NCBI GenBank assembly: GCA_964385175.1
Contig: CAYLNL010000001.1
Location: 284,911 to 348,910 of the forward strand
Direction of reading: 5' to 3'
DNA from: CAYLNL01 sp964385175
GTDB lineage: Bacteria > Bacteroidota > Bacteroidia > Flavobacteriales > Flavobacteriaceae
Length of the DNA stretch: 64,000 bases
In this document: positions 25,497 to 35,094 of the stretch, piece by piece
Layout: each line of letters starts with the position of its first letter
Numbering within the stretch: position 1 is the stretch's first letter
Notes under the pieces: model-generated
The model's input: only the letters and a program-made list of their open reading frames with translations
Database searches by the model: none
Told to the model about the DNA's origin: nothing
Translations under genes and position numbers: made by a program

Positions 25497-28332
25497 TTAA
25501 TGGGCTTCCAGCCAGTTGTCGCCTGTATTTATATCTACTTCCAGGGGAACGGTGAGTGTATAGGCTTGTTCCATTTCGGTTTTTATGAGGGGTTTCACGC
25601 GTTCCAGTTCGGGTTTATAAACTTCAAATACCAGTTCGTCGTGCACTTGCAGGAGCATTTTGGTTTTAAAACGGGCTTCTTTTAGTTTTTGGTGAATGCG
25701 AATCATGGCTATTTTAATAATGTCTGCGGCGCTTCCCTGGATGGGGGCATTAACGGCGTTGCGCTCGGCAGCGCCGCGCACTACCTGGTTGCGGGAGTGA
25801 ATATCTGGCAGGTAGCGTCTTCTGCCTAAAATAGTTTCTACGTAGCCTTGCTGCTGGGCTAATTGAATTTGGCGGTTTATGTATGCCCGTAGCTGGGGAT
25901 AGGTAGCATAGTAGGCATCTATAAGCGCTTTGGCTTCGCTGCGGGAGAGGGTGGTTTGGTTGCTTAACCCAAATGCGGAAACGCCGTAGATGATTCCAAA
26001 ATTCACCGTTTTGGCATTGCTGCGCTGCTCGCGGGTTACCTCTTCAAGGGGCACATTAAATACCTTGGAGGCGGTGGAGACGTGAATGTCTTCTCCTTCG
26101 CGGAAAGCGCGTATCATGTTTTCTTCACCGCTAAGTGCGGCAATAATGCGGAGTTCTATCTGGGAATAATCGGCAGATAGCAATACATACTCAGGGCTTG
26201 CGGCTACAAATGCTTTTCGCACTTCGCGCCCGCGTAGTGTGCGTATGGGGATGTTTTGCAAGTTGGGGTCGTTGCTGCTTAAACGGCCGGTAGAAGCTAC
26301 GGCCTGGCTATAAATGGTGTGTACCCGCCCGGTTCTGGGGTTTATTTCGGCGGGAAGGGCTTCTATATAGGTGCTTTGTAGTTTTTGCAACTGGCGCCAT
26401 TCTAAAATATCGGCTATAATTTTGTGGTCTTTGGCAAGGGTAGCGAGCACGTCTTCTGAGGTGGCATATTGGCCTGTTTTTGTTTTTTTAGGCTGGCTAA
26501 CCAGTTTCAATTTATTGAAAAGAATGGGTCCCAGCTGCTTGGGTGAAGCGAGGTTAAATTCTTCGCCTGCCTGTTCATAGATTTGCTGTTCTAATTTTCG
26601 GCTATCTTTTGTTAGTTCTTTAGAGAGCGATTTCAGGAATGGTACATCTACTTTAATACCTGCAATTTCCATATCGGCTAATACCTGTAGCAACGGCATT
26701 TCTATCTCTTCAAAGAGTTTCCGGGCGTTGTATCGGGTTAGTTCGGGTTCAAAATGTTTTTTAAGCTGGAGTGTAATATCGGCATCTTCTACGGCGTATT
26801 CGGTTTGGAGAGCGGTGTCAACCTCGCGCATAGAGCGTTGGGTTTTGCCTTTCTTCCCGATAAGGGTTTCTATGGAAATAGGCTGGTAGTTGAGGTATGT
26901 TTCTGCTAATAAATCCATATTGTGGCGCATGTCTGCATGGAGAAGATAGTGGGCTATCATCGTATCAAAGAGAGGGCCTTTTACCGGTATAGAATAGTTG
27001 GAAAGCACCTTGATGTCATATTTTAGATTATGACCTATCTTTTGGATGGATTCGGCTTCAAAAAAAGGACGGAATTCATCGAGAATTTGTTGGGTTTCGG
27101 GCTGGTCTTTAGGAAATACTACATAATACCCTTTGCCTACTTCCCAGGAAAAGGCAATACCCACCAGTTCTGCTTCGAGGCTTTTGATGCTGGTAGTTTC
27201 CGTATCAAAACACACGCTGGGCTGCTGTAGTAATTTTTGCAGGAGTAGTTTGCGGCTCAATGGGGTTTGTATGTATTGGTATAAATGGGGAATGCTTTTA
27301 CTGGTTTTGTGAGAGGTAGCGGGTTCCGGGGGAGGGGCATTTTCTACCACCTGGCTGAAAAGGGTGAACTGAACGGGTTGTTCCTGGCTGGTTGCAGGGG
27401 GTGTGGGTTGCACCGCCCCGGGAGAAGAGGGGGGGGGGTAAGGTTTGAAACTGGAAGGTTTTGAGAAAATTTTCTAAGAGTTGCCGGAATTCTAATTCGT
27501 GAAAAATTTCTTTTACTTTTTCTATGTCGGGAGAGTTCAATTCAAAATCTTCTTCGTGGAATTCCACGGGCACATCGAGCATAATTTTTGCTAATTTCTT
27601 GGAAAGCTTTCCTTTTTCGGCATTGTTTTCAATATTTTCCCGTAGTTTACCAGCCAGCTTGTCGGTATTTGCCAGGAGGTTTTCCATACTGCCAAAATCT
27701 TGGATAAGTTTTTTTGCGGTTTTTTCGCCTACTCCCGGGAAGCCGGGAATGTTGTCAATAGCATCGCCCATCATTCCTAATAAATCTACCACCTGTTCGG
27801 GTTTTTCCACTTCAAATTTTTCCTGCACTTCTTTAACGCCCCATACTTCTACTCCATTGCCCATTTTAGAGGGGCGATACATAAAAATTCGGTCAGATAC
27901 TAACTGGGCAAAGTCTTTATCGGGCGTTACCATATAAGTGAGGTACCCTTGTTTTTCGGCTTGTTTTGCCAGTGTGCCAATAATGTCGTCTGCCTCGTAG
28001 CCAGCTTTCTCCAGTACGGGGATGTGCATGGCCTGCAATATATTTTTAATGTAGGGAACGGCTATAGAAATGGCTTCGGGTGTTTCGTCCCGGTTGGCTT
28101 TGTAGTTGGGAAACAATGCCAGGCGCATTTCGCTGCCACCCCTATCAAAAGCCACCGCCAGGTGGTCTGGTTTTTCACTTTTTATTACGTCTAACAGGGA
28201 ATTCATAAAACCCATAATAGCAGAAGTGTTTATTCCCTTGGAGTTGATGCGCGGGTTTTTGATGAAGGCATAATACCCCCTGAAAATGAGTGCATAGGCA
28301 TCTAAGAGGAAAAGGCGTTTAGGGGTTGTCAT
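25497..28332 (-). pseudogene. polA: DNA polymerase I, split by a one-base frameshift in a poly-C tract
   Basis: Two ORFs together make a normal ~945-residue PolA. The first (27298-28332) carries the 5'-3' exonuclease/flap domain (DAYALIFRGYYAF, then ADDIIGTL). The second (25497-~27413, no ATG near its start) carries the 3'-5' exonuclease (FDTETTS, HNLKYD, YAVEDAD all present) and the polymerase (SADYSQIELR, QVHDELVFEV). Frames change at ten C on the minus strand (27429-27438); nine would join them in a Pro-rich linker. Since PolA is usually needed, this is a homopolymer error, a slippage site, or a natural split into two polypeptides. Confidence 0.85.
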
Positions 28333-28427
28333 AGTAGGTAGGTTTTAAGGGTGAAACATACGGCGTAGATGGCGGCATAAGATAATTGGTAAAGTACGTG
28401 TTTTTTCCAGTATTTAATTTTTCTCAT
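28329..28427 (-). CDS. Possible 32-residue leader or membrane peptide before polA
   Basis: A short ORF beginning MRKIKYWKKHVLYQLS and ending in Leu-Leu, whose TGA overlaps the polA ATG (4 nt). It has a basic N-terminus and one hydrophobic stretch. The translational coupling is suggestive, but there is no clear ribosome binding site and no known family, so it may be chance. Confidence 0.3.
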   Translation of the reverse strand: MRKIKYWKKHVLYQLSYAAIYAVCFTLKTYLL

Positions 28428-28452
28428 TATTTTTCAATCACCTCAGGAGATG

Positions 28453-28803
28453 TTAAAATTCGTTTTTTAGCATTTCCAAAATTACCAATTTTAATCCCTG
28501 TAAATCGTTTTCTATGATTTTTTACACGGCGGTTGGCTGTATGTTAAAATACTCATGGGCAATAAGATTGAAAAAGGAACAGACTTTATGCCACGGATAT
28601 TCATAGTTAGACAAAATATTTCGTTCTACGTGATGCACCGCTTCGCTGATACTTGAAAATTGAAATAATACGGCATTATTCAACATATCATTCTCACAAA
28701 ATAGAGTAGCCGTTTGGAGGTAAACATACTCTTCAATATCACGAATAGCTTTCAGTATATGCTCCAGCCTGATTTTATTTTCCAGCAACTCATTTTTTTT
28801 CAT
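28453..28803 (-). pseudogene. HepT-like toxin with in-frame stop and altered active site
   Basis: The ORF ends at a TAA (28522-28524) after 93 residues. The same frame continues KIIENDLQGLKLVILEMLKN to a stop at 28453, giving exactly 116 residues, the length of the intact HepT at 6961-7311. The TAA sits where HepT proteins often have Trp (VWKIIENDL). The RX4HXY motif is also damaged: it reads FNLIAHEY, with Phe in place of Arg. It overlaps the HTH-MntA gene by 14 nt. Likely a decayed or detoxified HEPN toxin. Confidence 0.75.
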
Positions 28804-29410
28804 ACACCAACTTCAAATCTGGTCTCATACTCTCTAATATATGAGGTTTAAAGGCATCTATAAAGCCTATATCTACTTTTCTTTTCAATACCTGTTCGGC
28901 TCTGTATTGAACCTCGGCGAGGTCAAAATAGCTAAACGTCTGGTCTGTTTTTAGAGCTACATCAATATCGCTTCTTGGGCCATCGTCTTTACGGGCGAAA
29001 GAGCCATATATCCATGCCTTTTCAATGGCGGTGAAGGCGCTTAAAACTATTTTTAGCTTCCGAATCAACTCTTTTCTGTCTATTTTCAAAGAAGACTGGT
29101 ACATTACCTGTTCTTCGGCTACCTGTAGAGCTTTTAGCGCCAGTGCATCATCGCCTATTTCGTAAAGCACTTTATCGCTTAGGTATAGCACCAGCAGCTC
29201 CTCGGGGTTATATTCGTATAGGGTTGCCAGTTTTTTCACAATTTCCCGGTTCAATCGTCTTTCGCCCCGTTCCATTTTGCTCAAAACAGCCACATCTACT
29301 TCTATAACGGCGGCTACCTTGCGTAATGGCAGTTTCTTTTCTAATCTCAGTTTCCGGAGCTTTTCTCCAATAGATTGGGGTAGCATTTTGCTGTTGACAA
29401 TTTTTGTCAA
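28790..29410 (-). CDS. XRE HTH fused to MntA-type nucleotidyltransferase
   Basis: A 206-residue antitoxin-type fusion. The N-terminal XRE helix-turn-helix (~14-68, RKVAAVIEVDVAVLSKMERG) presumably represses its own promoter. The C-terminal minimal nucleotidyltransferase has GSFARKDDGPRSDID (Gly136-Phe138, Asp148, Asp150). In MntA/HepT systems the transferase AMPylates the toxin. Here the partner gene is damaged, while this gene looks intact. Confidence 0.82.
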   Translation of the reverse strand: MTKIVNSKMLPQSIGEKLRKLRLEKKLPLRKVAAVIEVDVAVLSKMERGERRLNREIVKKLATLYEYNPEELLVLYLSDKVLYEIGDDALALKALQVAEEQVMYQSSLKIDRKELIRKLKIVLSAFTAIEKAWIYGSFARKDDGPRSDIDVALKTDQTFSYFDLAEVQYRAEQVLKRKVDIGFIDAFKPHILESMRPDLKLVYEKK

Positions 29411-29604
29411 AGGTACTATTTTGTATTTGATTTTTCATCTTTTTTCTATTTTTTGTTATGCTCGAGAGATAAAATGGAAAATCGGTTACCGTTAAGGCTG
29501 GCGAAGGTATTTGGGTATGCCTAAAAAGAAAAGATGTTAATTTTTGTTTAAATAGCTAATAAACAGGCTGAAACGCTTATTTTTGCTGTTATAGAGATTC
29601 AAGG

Positions 29605-30834
29605 ATGCGCTGGCTTATTTTTTTACTTATTTATCTTGTTATTGATGGGTATGCTTTTCAGGCAGTGCGAACTCTTACCAAAAATCGTTGGCTACACTAT
29701 GCCCACCTTGCCATTTCTGTTTTAGTAGTGGGGAATTTTATATATCAGTTTATGGCGCCGGGCGATGGAGGTAAAGTTCTAAACCCTGCCAGAAGCTATG
29801 CTTTTGGATTTTTGCTCACTCTTTTGTCATTAAAACTGGCCGTTTTGCCATTCCTGTTCGGAGAAGACATCGTGCGCTTAGGCGCTGCTTTATACAACCG
29901 GTTGTTTGGTGCGCGGGAAGCCTTTCATTTGCCTTCTCGCCGAAAATTTATAAGCCAGGTGGCATTGGGTGTTGCTGCGCTTCCCTTCGCTTCGCTGCTG
30001 TATGGTATGTATAAGGGAAAGTATGATTTTAGGGTGCTGCGCTACACGCTGGAGTTTGAAGATTTGCCGGCTTCTTTTGATGGCTACCGCATTACGCAGG
30101 TATCAGATATTCATAGTGGTAGCTTTGACAATCGGGATAAAATTGAATATGCGGTAGATTTGATTAATGAACAAGGTAGTGATGTTATTCTTTTTACAGG
30201 CGATATGATAAATAACCGGGCGGAAGAGATGATACCCTGGGTAGAAACATTCTCTCGCCTGAAAGCTAAAGACGGTAAATTTTCTGTGCTGGGAAATCAC
30301 GATTATGGCGATTATGTGGATTGGGAAAACGAGGAGGCTAAAGCGGCTAATCTGGCACAATTAAAAGCCATTCAAAAACGACTGGGATTTCATCTTTTGC
30401 TCAATGAAAGCCACTATCTTGAAAAAAATGGGGAGCGAATAGCTCTTGTTGGAGTAGAAAACTGGGGTGCTGGCAGGTTTAAAAAGGCGGGCGACCTTAC
30501 AAAAGCTGCTTCCGGCATTCACAGCGCCGATTTTAAAATCCTGATGAGCCATGACCCTACTCACTGGGAACACAAAGTTATTCAAGCGCCGTATCATTAT
30601 CACCTCACTCTCAGCGGGCATACGCACGGGATGCAATTTGGCATTGAAATTCCGGGCTGGGTAAAGTGGAGCCCCATAGAATTTAAGTATAAATACTGGG
30701 CAGGGTTGTACCAGGAAGCAGGACGATATATAAATGTGAACAGAGGGTTTGGATTTTTAGCCTTCCCTGGCAGAGTAGGGATTTGGCCCGAAATTACTGT
30801 TATTGAATTAAAAAAATCGGCAAAACTCGCCTAA
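29605..30834 (+). CDS. Membrane-anchored metallophosphoesterase
   Basis: A 409-residue calcineurin-like phosphoesterase. Three N-terminal membrane helices (~2-20, 35-52, 68-90) precede a twin-arginine-like SRRKFISQ (~113-120) with a fourth hydrophobic stretch. The catalytic domain carries VSDIH (Asp168, His170), TGDM, GNHDYG (~230) and SGHTHG (~337-342), the full metal-binding set. This resembles the YkuE/YaeI group, which act on lipids or nucleotides at the membrane surface. Substrate unknown. Confidence 0.88.
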   Translation: MRWLIFLLIYLVIDGYAFQAVRTLTKNRWLHYAHLAISVLVVGNFIYQFMAPGDGGKVLNPARSYAFGFLLTLLSLKLAVLPFLFGEDIVRLGAALYNRLFGAREAFHLPSRRKFISQVALGVAALPFASLLYGMYKGKYDFRVLRYTLEFEDLPASFDGYRITQVSDIHSGSFDNRDKIEYAVDLINEQGSDVILFTGDMINNRAEEMIPWVETFSRLKAKDGKFSVLGNHDYGDYVDWENEEAKAANLAQLKAIQKRLGFHLLLNESHYLEKNGERIALVGVENWGAGRFKKAGDLTKAASGIHSADFKILMSHDPTHWEHKVIQAPYHYHLTLSGHTHGMQFGIEIPGWVKWSPIEFKYKYWAGLYQEAGRYINVNRGFGFLAFPGRVGIWPEITVIELKKSAKLA

Positions 30835-30885
30835 TTCATATAAAATACTACATTTGTACTACCAAGAGAGCCAAAATCTAAAAAA

Positions 30886-31185
30886 ATGTCAAAGTTTGGT
30901 GAATTAATTGACACCGGTGCCCCTGTTTTATTGTGCTTTTATGCCGACTGGAACGACCCTTCTGCCACCATGCACCCTATTTTGAGGGATGTGGCAGCCG
31001 CAATGGGCGATAGGGCTAAAGTGATTAAAATTGATGTGGAAAAAAATAAAGAACTGGCGGAAGCCCTGCGGATAAAAGGATTGCCAACGCTAACTATATA
31101 TAAAGACGGTGAAATGGTGTGGCGGCAAAGCGGTGAGCAAGATGCTAATACCCTTATAGGGCTACTCAGGGAATATCTTCCATAG
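30886..31185 (+). CDS. Thioredoxin-fold protein lacking catalytic cysteines
   Basis: A 99-residue thioredoxin-like protein. The active-site loop, normally WCGPC, reads W22-N-D-P-S26, so both cysteines are gone, while the cis-Pro loop (GLPTLTIY) is kept. It cannot do thiol-disulfide exchange. It may be a chaperone or a scaffold. A TACATTTG box (30849-30856) lies upstream. bioD follows after 19 nt, so they may be co-transcribed. Confidence 0.85.
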   Translation: MSKFGELIDTGAPVLLCFYADWNDPSATMHPILRDVAAAMGDRAKVIKIDVEKNKELAEALRIKGLPTLTIYKDGEMVWRQSGEQDANTLIGLLREYLP

Positions 31186-31204
31186 CAGGCATCAATACCC
31201 CTCC

Positions 31205-31849
31205 ATGAAAAAGAGAATTTTTGTAACCGGCATATCAACCGGTGTAGGCAAAACCATAGCGGCTGCTATTCTTGCAGAAGCGCTCGAAGCCGATTACTGG
31301 AAGCCCATTCAGACAGGCGACTTGGAGCAATCAGATGCACACACCATACAGAAATTAATATCCAACTCTAAAACAATTATTCACCCCAGCCAGTATATCT
31401 TGCGAACCCCTATGAGCCCCCATGCCGCCGCATATATAGAAGGGGTAACTATAAACCTGGAGAAAATAAAAGAGCCAGTTACCAGCAATCACCTTATAAT
31501 AGAAGGCGCCGGGGGTGTATTGGTTCCGTTAAATGATACCCATACCATAGCAAACCTCATACAACCCCACTACAAAGTAGTGGTAGTATCTCGTCATTAT
31601 TTAGGCAGCATAAATCACACACTTCTCACGACCCAGTTTTTAAAAACCAGGGAATTAAATATAGCTCTTATCTTCAATGGCAGCGACCCTGCCAGTTATT
31701 CATCTCAAAGTACAGAAGATATCATTACCCATATCACAGGCATCTCTGTAATGGGGCGGGTAGAGAATGAGCCTTACTGGGATAAAACTGTTGTAAGAGA
31801 ATATGCCGCCCTGTTTAGAGAAGAGTTACTAAAGACCGAAACTATATAA
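31205..31849 (+). CDS. bioD: Dethiobiotin synthetase
   Basis: A 214-residue enzyme converting 7,8-diaminopelargonate, CO2 and ATP to dethiobiotin. The P-loop GISTGVGKT is at ~9-17, with EGAGGVLVPL (~99-108) for the substrate/ATP site. First biotin gene of the cluster; bioA follows after 37 nt. Confidence 0.93.
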   Translation: MKKRIFVTGISTGVGKTIAAAILAEALEADYWKPIQTGDLEQSDAHTIQKLISNSKTIIHPSQYILRTPMSPHAAAYIEGVTINLEKIKEPVTSNHLIIEGAGGVLVPLNDTHTIANLIQPHYKVVVVSRHYLGSINHTLLTTQFLKTRELNIALIFNGSDPASYSSQSTEDIITHITGISVMGRVENEPYWDKTVVREYAALFREELLKTETI

Positions 31850-31886
31850 CTATGTTGAACTTGTTTGAGGCGCTGAATACTATTCT

Positions 31887-33167
31887 ATGAAATTAACAGA
31901 AAGAGACCAAAAACACCTCTGGCACCCGCTTACCCACTATAACAACCATTCCAGCGCCCTGGGGATAGTGAGAGCAAAAGGGGTTTATTTATATGATGAG
32001 GATGGAAACCGGTATATAGATGCCATAGCCTCCTGGTACACTGCTATGTATGGGCATTGCCATTCTTATATTACTAAAAAGGTAGCGAGCCAAATGCGGG
32101 CGCTTGACCAGGTGGTATTTGCAGGATTTACCCATGAGCCCGCCATTCAACTGTCAGAAAACCTTATAAAAATACTACCCCCTAACCAGCAAAAACTATT
32201 TTTTTCTGATAATGGCTCCACAGCTGTAGAAGTAGCTCTTAAAATGGCGTTCCAATACCACCTCAACCGGGGCGAGAAACGCAATACCCTTATTGCTTTT
32301 GAAGAAGGATTTCACGGAGATACCTTTGGCGCCATGTCTGTTTCTGGGTTATCTGTTTATAACCATCCCTTTGAAGATTTTTTCCTGCACGTCATCCGCA
32401 TACCCACCCCTAAAGGATATAATAACAGGGAGGTGTTAGCCAAATTATATCAAATTATTGATAAAAACCGGGTAGCCGCATTCATTTATGAACCATTGGT
32501 ACAAGGCGCTGCCGGCATGAAAATGTATGATGCCCAGGGTTTACAGCAACTTCTGGTTGCCTGCCAGAAACAGGGCGTGCTAACCATAGCAGATGAGGTG
32601 ATGACAGGTTTTGGAAAAACCGGGCGCTATTTTGCATCTGATTACCTGGAGAGTAAACCCGACTTGATGTGCCTGAGCAAAGCTCTTACTGCCGGCTTGT
32701 TGCCAATGGCTATAACCAGTTGCACCCAGACGATTTTCGATGCGTTTTGCGATGAAGATGTTTCAAAAAGTTTCTTTCATGCCCACACCTACACTGCCAA
32801 CCCGCTTGCATGTGCAGCCGCTCTTGCAGGAATAGAATTACTACAATCAAAAGCCATTAGCGAAAATCTAAAAAACATTATCCAACAACACCAGGCTTTT
32901 CAAGCCAGCATTCAAAAACACCCTGCTGTAACCAGCGTGCGCCAGTTAGGGGTTATTCTTGCTATAGACCTGCACATAGAAACAGAACGTTACGGGAAAT
33001 TTCGTAACCAACTATTTACATATTTTATGAGTAAGGGTATATTTTTACGCCCTTTAGGCAATACCCTCTATATAGTTCCTCCCTTTATAAGTTCCCGAAA
33101 ACACCTTCAAAAAATTTATAATGCCATAGAAACCATATTAGAAAAAATATATAATTTCGAACCTTAA
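31887..33167 (+). CDS. bioA: Adenosylmethionine-8-amino-7-oxononanoate aminotransferase
   Basis: A 426-residue class III PLP aminotransferase that uses SAM as amino donor to make 7,8-diaminopelargonate. It starts KHLWHPLTHY, the hallmark of BioA. DEVMTGFGKTG and the PLP lysine in LSKALTAG (Lys265) are present. It follows bioD and is 13 nt ahead of the SET-domain gene. Confidence 0.95.
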   Translation: MKLTERDQKHLWHPLTHYNNHSSALGIVRAKGVYLYDEDGNRYIDAIASWYTAMYGHCHSYITKKVASQMRALDQVVFAGFTHEPAIQLSENLIKILPPNQQKLFFSDNGSTAVEVALKMAFQYHLNRGEKRNTLIAFEEGFHGDTFGAMSVSGLSVYNHPFEDFFLHVIRIPTPKGYNNREVLAKLYQIIDKNRVAAFIYEPLVQGAAGMKMYDAQGLQQLLVACQKQGVLTIADEVMTGFGKTGRYFASDYLESKPDLMCLSKALTAGLLPMAITSCTQTIFDAFCDEDVSKSFFHAHTYTANPLACAAALAGIELLQSKAISENLKNIIQQHQAFQASIQKHPAVTSVRQLGVILAIDLHIETERYGKFRNQLFTYFMSKGIFLRPLGNTLYIVPPFISSRKHLQKIYNAIETILEKIYNFEP

Positions 33168-33180
33168 TTTTATACATAAC

Positions 33181-33771
33181 ATGATTCACCCTCATACCAG
33201 GCTACAATTTATCTCCGATGAAATAGGTTACGGCGTTGTTGCCACTAAATTTATTCCCAAAGGCACTATTACGTGGGCACAAGATAGTTTTGATAAGATA
33301 TTTACCGATGAAGAAGTAGCTGACATGGCGTCGGTTTATAAAAACATTATAGATGTGTATGCCTTTAAGAATAGTCGTGGCGAATATATATTGTGTTGGG
33401 ACACAGCCAAATATGTAAACCATAGTTTTAAAAGTAATTGCCTTACTACTCCCTATGATTTTGAAATAGCTGTGAAGGATATTTATCCCGGCGACCAGCT
33501 AACAGATGATTATGGCTATCTCAATATTTCTCACCCCTTTCGGGCTGCCGATGAAGGCACCAAACGCAAAACCGTTTATCCAGATGACCTCCTGAGATAT
33601 CACCCTGTTTGGGATAAAGCTATTTCTAAAACCTTCCCGCTTATTTTAAAACTACATCAACCCCTGTTAGATGTATTGCCACCCGCTACCCTTAAAAAAG
33701 TAACCAATATTATAGAGGGGAAAGAAACCTTAGATTCAATTCTTGCATGCTATTACCATCCCAATGAGTAA
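33181..33771 (+). CDS. SET-domain protein in the biotin cluster
   Basis: A 196-residue protein with a SET lysine-methyltransferase core: N-terminal GYGVVATKFIPKGTI strand, NHSFKSNC (Asn80-His81) and TDDYGYLN (~107-114), the two segments that form the SAM/lysine knot. No pre-SET or post-SET zinc cluster is present. Bacterial SET proteins modify few known targets. It is 13 nt after bioA and 51 nt before the ketoacyl synthase, so it is likely in the same operon. Its link to biotin is unexplained. Confidence 0.8.
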   Translation: MIHPHTRLQFISDEIGYGVVATKFIPKGTITWAQDSFDKIFTDEEVADMASVYKNIIDVYAFKNSRGEYILCWDTAKYVNHSFKSNCLTTPYDFEIAVKDIYPGDQLTDDYGYLNISHPFRAADEGTKRKTVYPDDLLRYHPVWDKAISKTFPLILKLHQPLLDVLPPATLKKVTNIIEGKETLDSILACYYHPNE

Positions 33772-33822
33772 CTTCCCGGGCGCTCTCTCCTTAAAAACAC
33801 CTATTTTCGCCCTGCTGCAAGT

Positions 33823-34983
33823 ATGTTAACAATACCTATTTCCATAACCGCTCTAAGCTCCCTGTCTCCTTTAGGAGACCACCCGCAGGAAGTGTGGAGC
33901 AACTATTGTAATAACCATCATTTTATTAAAGAAATACCCATTAAAAACCACCCTACTTTTGCAGCCACTCTTTCCCAAAACCAGCTACAGGCAATAGAAG
34001 CTATGAAATCTGCCCAGCCTAAATATAAACCCTTAGACCCATCGGTTCTCTATGCCCTGTATGTATCCCGAAAAGCTGTAAAGTTAGCAGGTTGGACAAA
34101 AAAAGACTCTTTTGGTATAAACATAGGCTCTTCGCGCGGAGCTACCACCCTTTTTGAAGCTCACCACGAAGCCTTTTTGAAAAACGGCAAAACAGAACCC
34201 TTAGCTTCTCCCACCACTACATTGGGCAATATCTCCAGTTGGGTAGCCCATGATTTGCAGCAAGAAGGGCCCGAAAGCTCCCATTCTATTACCTGCACTA
34301 CCTCCCTGCATGCCCTTCTCAATGGCGCTGCCTGGTTGCAAGCCGGCTGGGCAGATAAATTTTTAGTAGGCGGTAGCGAAGCACCTCTTACACCTTTCAC
34401 CATAGCCCAGATGCAGGCTTTAAAAATTTATGCAAAAACAAAAAACCACTACCCATGTCGGGCTCTCGACATAGAAAAGACAGCTAATACTATGGTATTG
34501 GGTGAGGGAGCGGCGGTAGCCTGTTTAGAAAAAGGACGTTCCCCGCACGCACTTGCAAAACTCGAAGGGGTAGGTTATGCTACCGAAACGCTGCAACACA
34601 ATGCCTCGCTTTCTGCCAATGGCGAATGCTTGCAAAAAGCCATGAGAATGGCCTTGCAACAAACCCCTTTGGCACAAGTAGATGCGGTGGTGCTACACGC
34701 CCCCGGCACCCTCAAAGGCGATGCCGCCGAAGTAGATGCCATTCGGCAGGTATTTGGCGAACAGCTACCGGTGCTCACTACCAACAAATGGAAAATAGGG
34801 CATACCCTGGGGGCTTCAGGCTTGTTCAGCCTCGAATTGGCGGTTTTAATGCTCCAGCGCCAGCGATTTATCCCCGTTCCCTTTATTCCGATGCAGGTAG
34901 CTCCCGCGAAATTGAATACCATATTAGTAAACGCCGTAGGTTTTGGCGGCAATGCAGTAAGTGTGTTGCTTAGTAAACCTTAA
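33823..34983 (+). CDS. Beta-ketoacyl-ACP synthase-like enzyme in biotin cluster
   Basis: A 386-residue thiolase-fold KAS with intact Cys-His-His triad: ITCTTS (Cys158), LHAPGT (His292) and WKIGHTLGASG (His327). It is more compact than FabF. Its place between bioA and bioB suggests a part in making the pimeloyl precursor or an acyl-ACP for biotin, since bioC, bioH and bioW are not in view. That role is inferred. Confidence 0.83.
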   Translation: MLTIPISITALSSLSPLGDHPQEVWSNYCNNHHFIKEIPIKNHPTFAATLSQNQLQAIEAMKSAQPKYKPLDPSVLYALYVSRKAVKLAGWTKKDSFGINIGSSRGATTLFEAHHEAFLKNGKTEPLASPTTTLGNISSWVAHDLQQEGPESSHSITCTTSLHALLNGAAWLQAGWADKFLVGGSEAPLTPFTIAQMQALKIYAKTKNHYPCRALDIEKTANTMVLGEGAAVACLEKGRSPHALAKLEGVGYATETLQHNASLSANGECLQKAMRMALQQTPLAQVDAVVLHAPGTLKGDAAEVDAIRQVFGEQLPVLTTNKWKIGHTLGASGLFSLELAVLMLQRQRFIPVPFIPMQVAPAKLNTILVNAVGFGGNAVSVLLSKP

Positions 34984-35094
34984 ATTTATATAATTACTTT
35001 ATAAAGTATAAAAATGCTTTTAACCAATCAAAACAAAATACCCATCCTACAAATACATAAAATGCTGCGGGCATCTTTATCTCAATTAAAGTCC

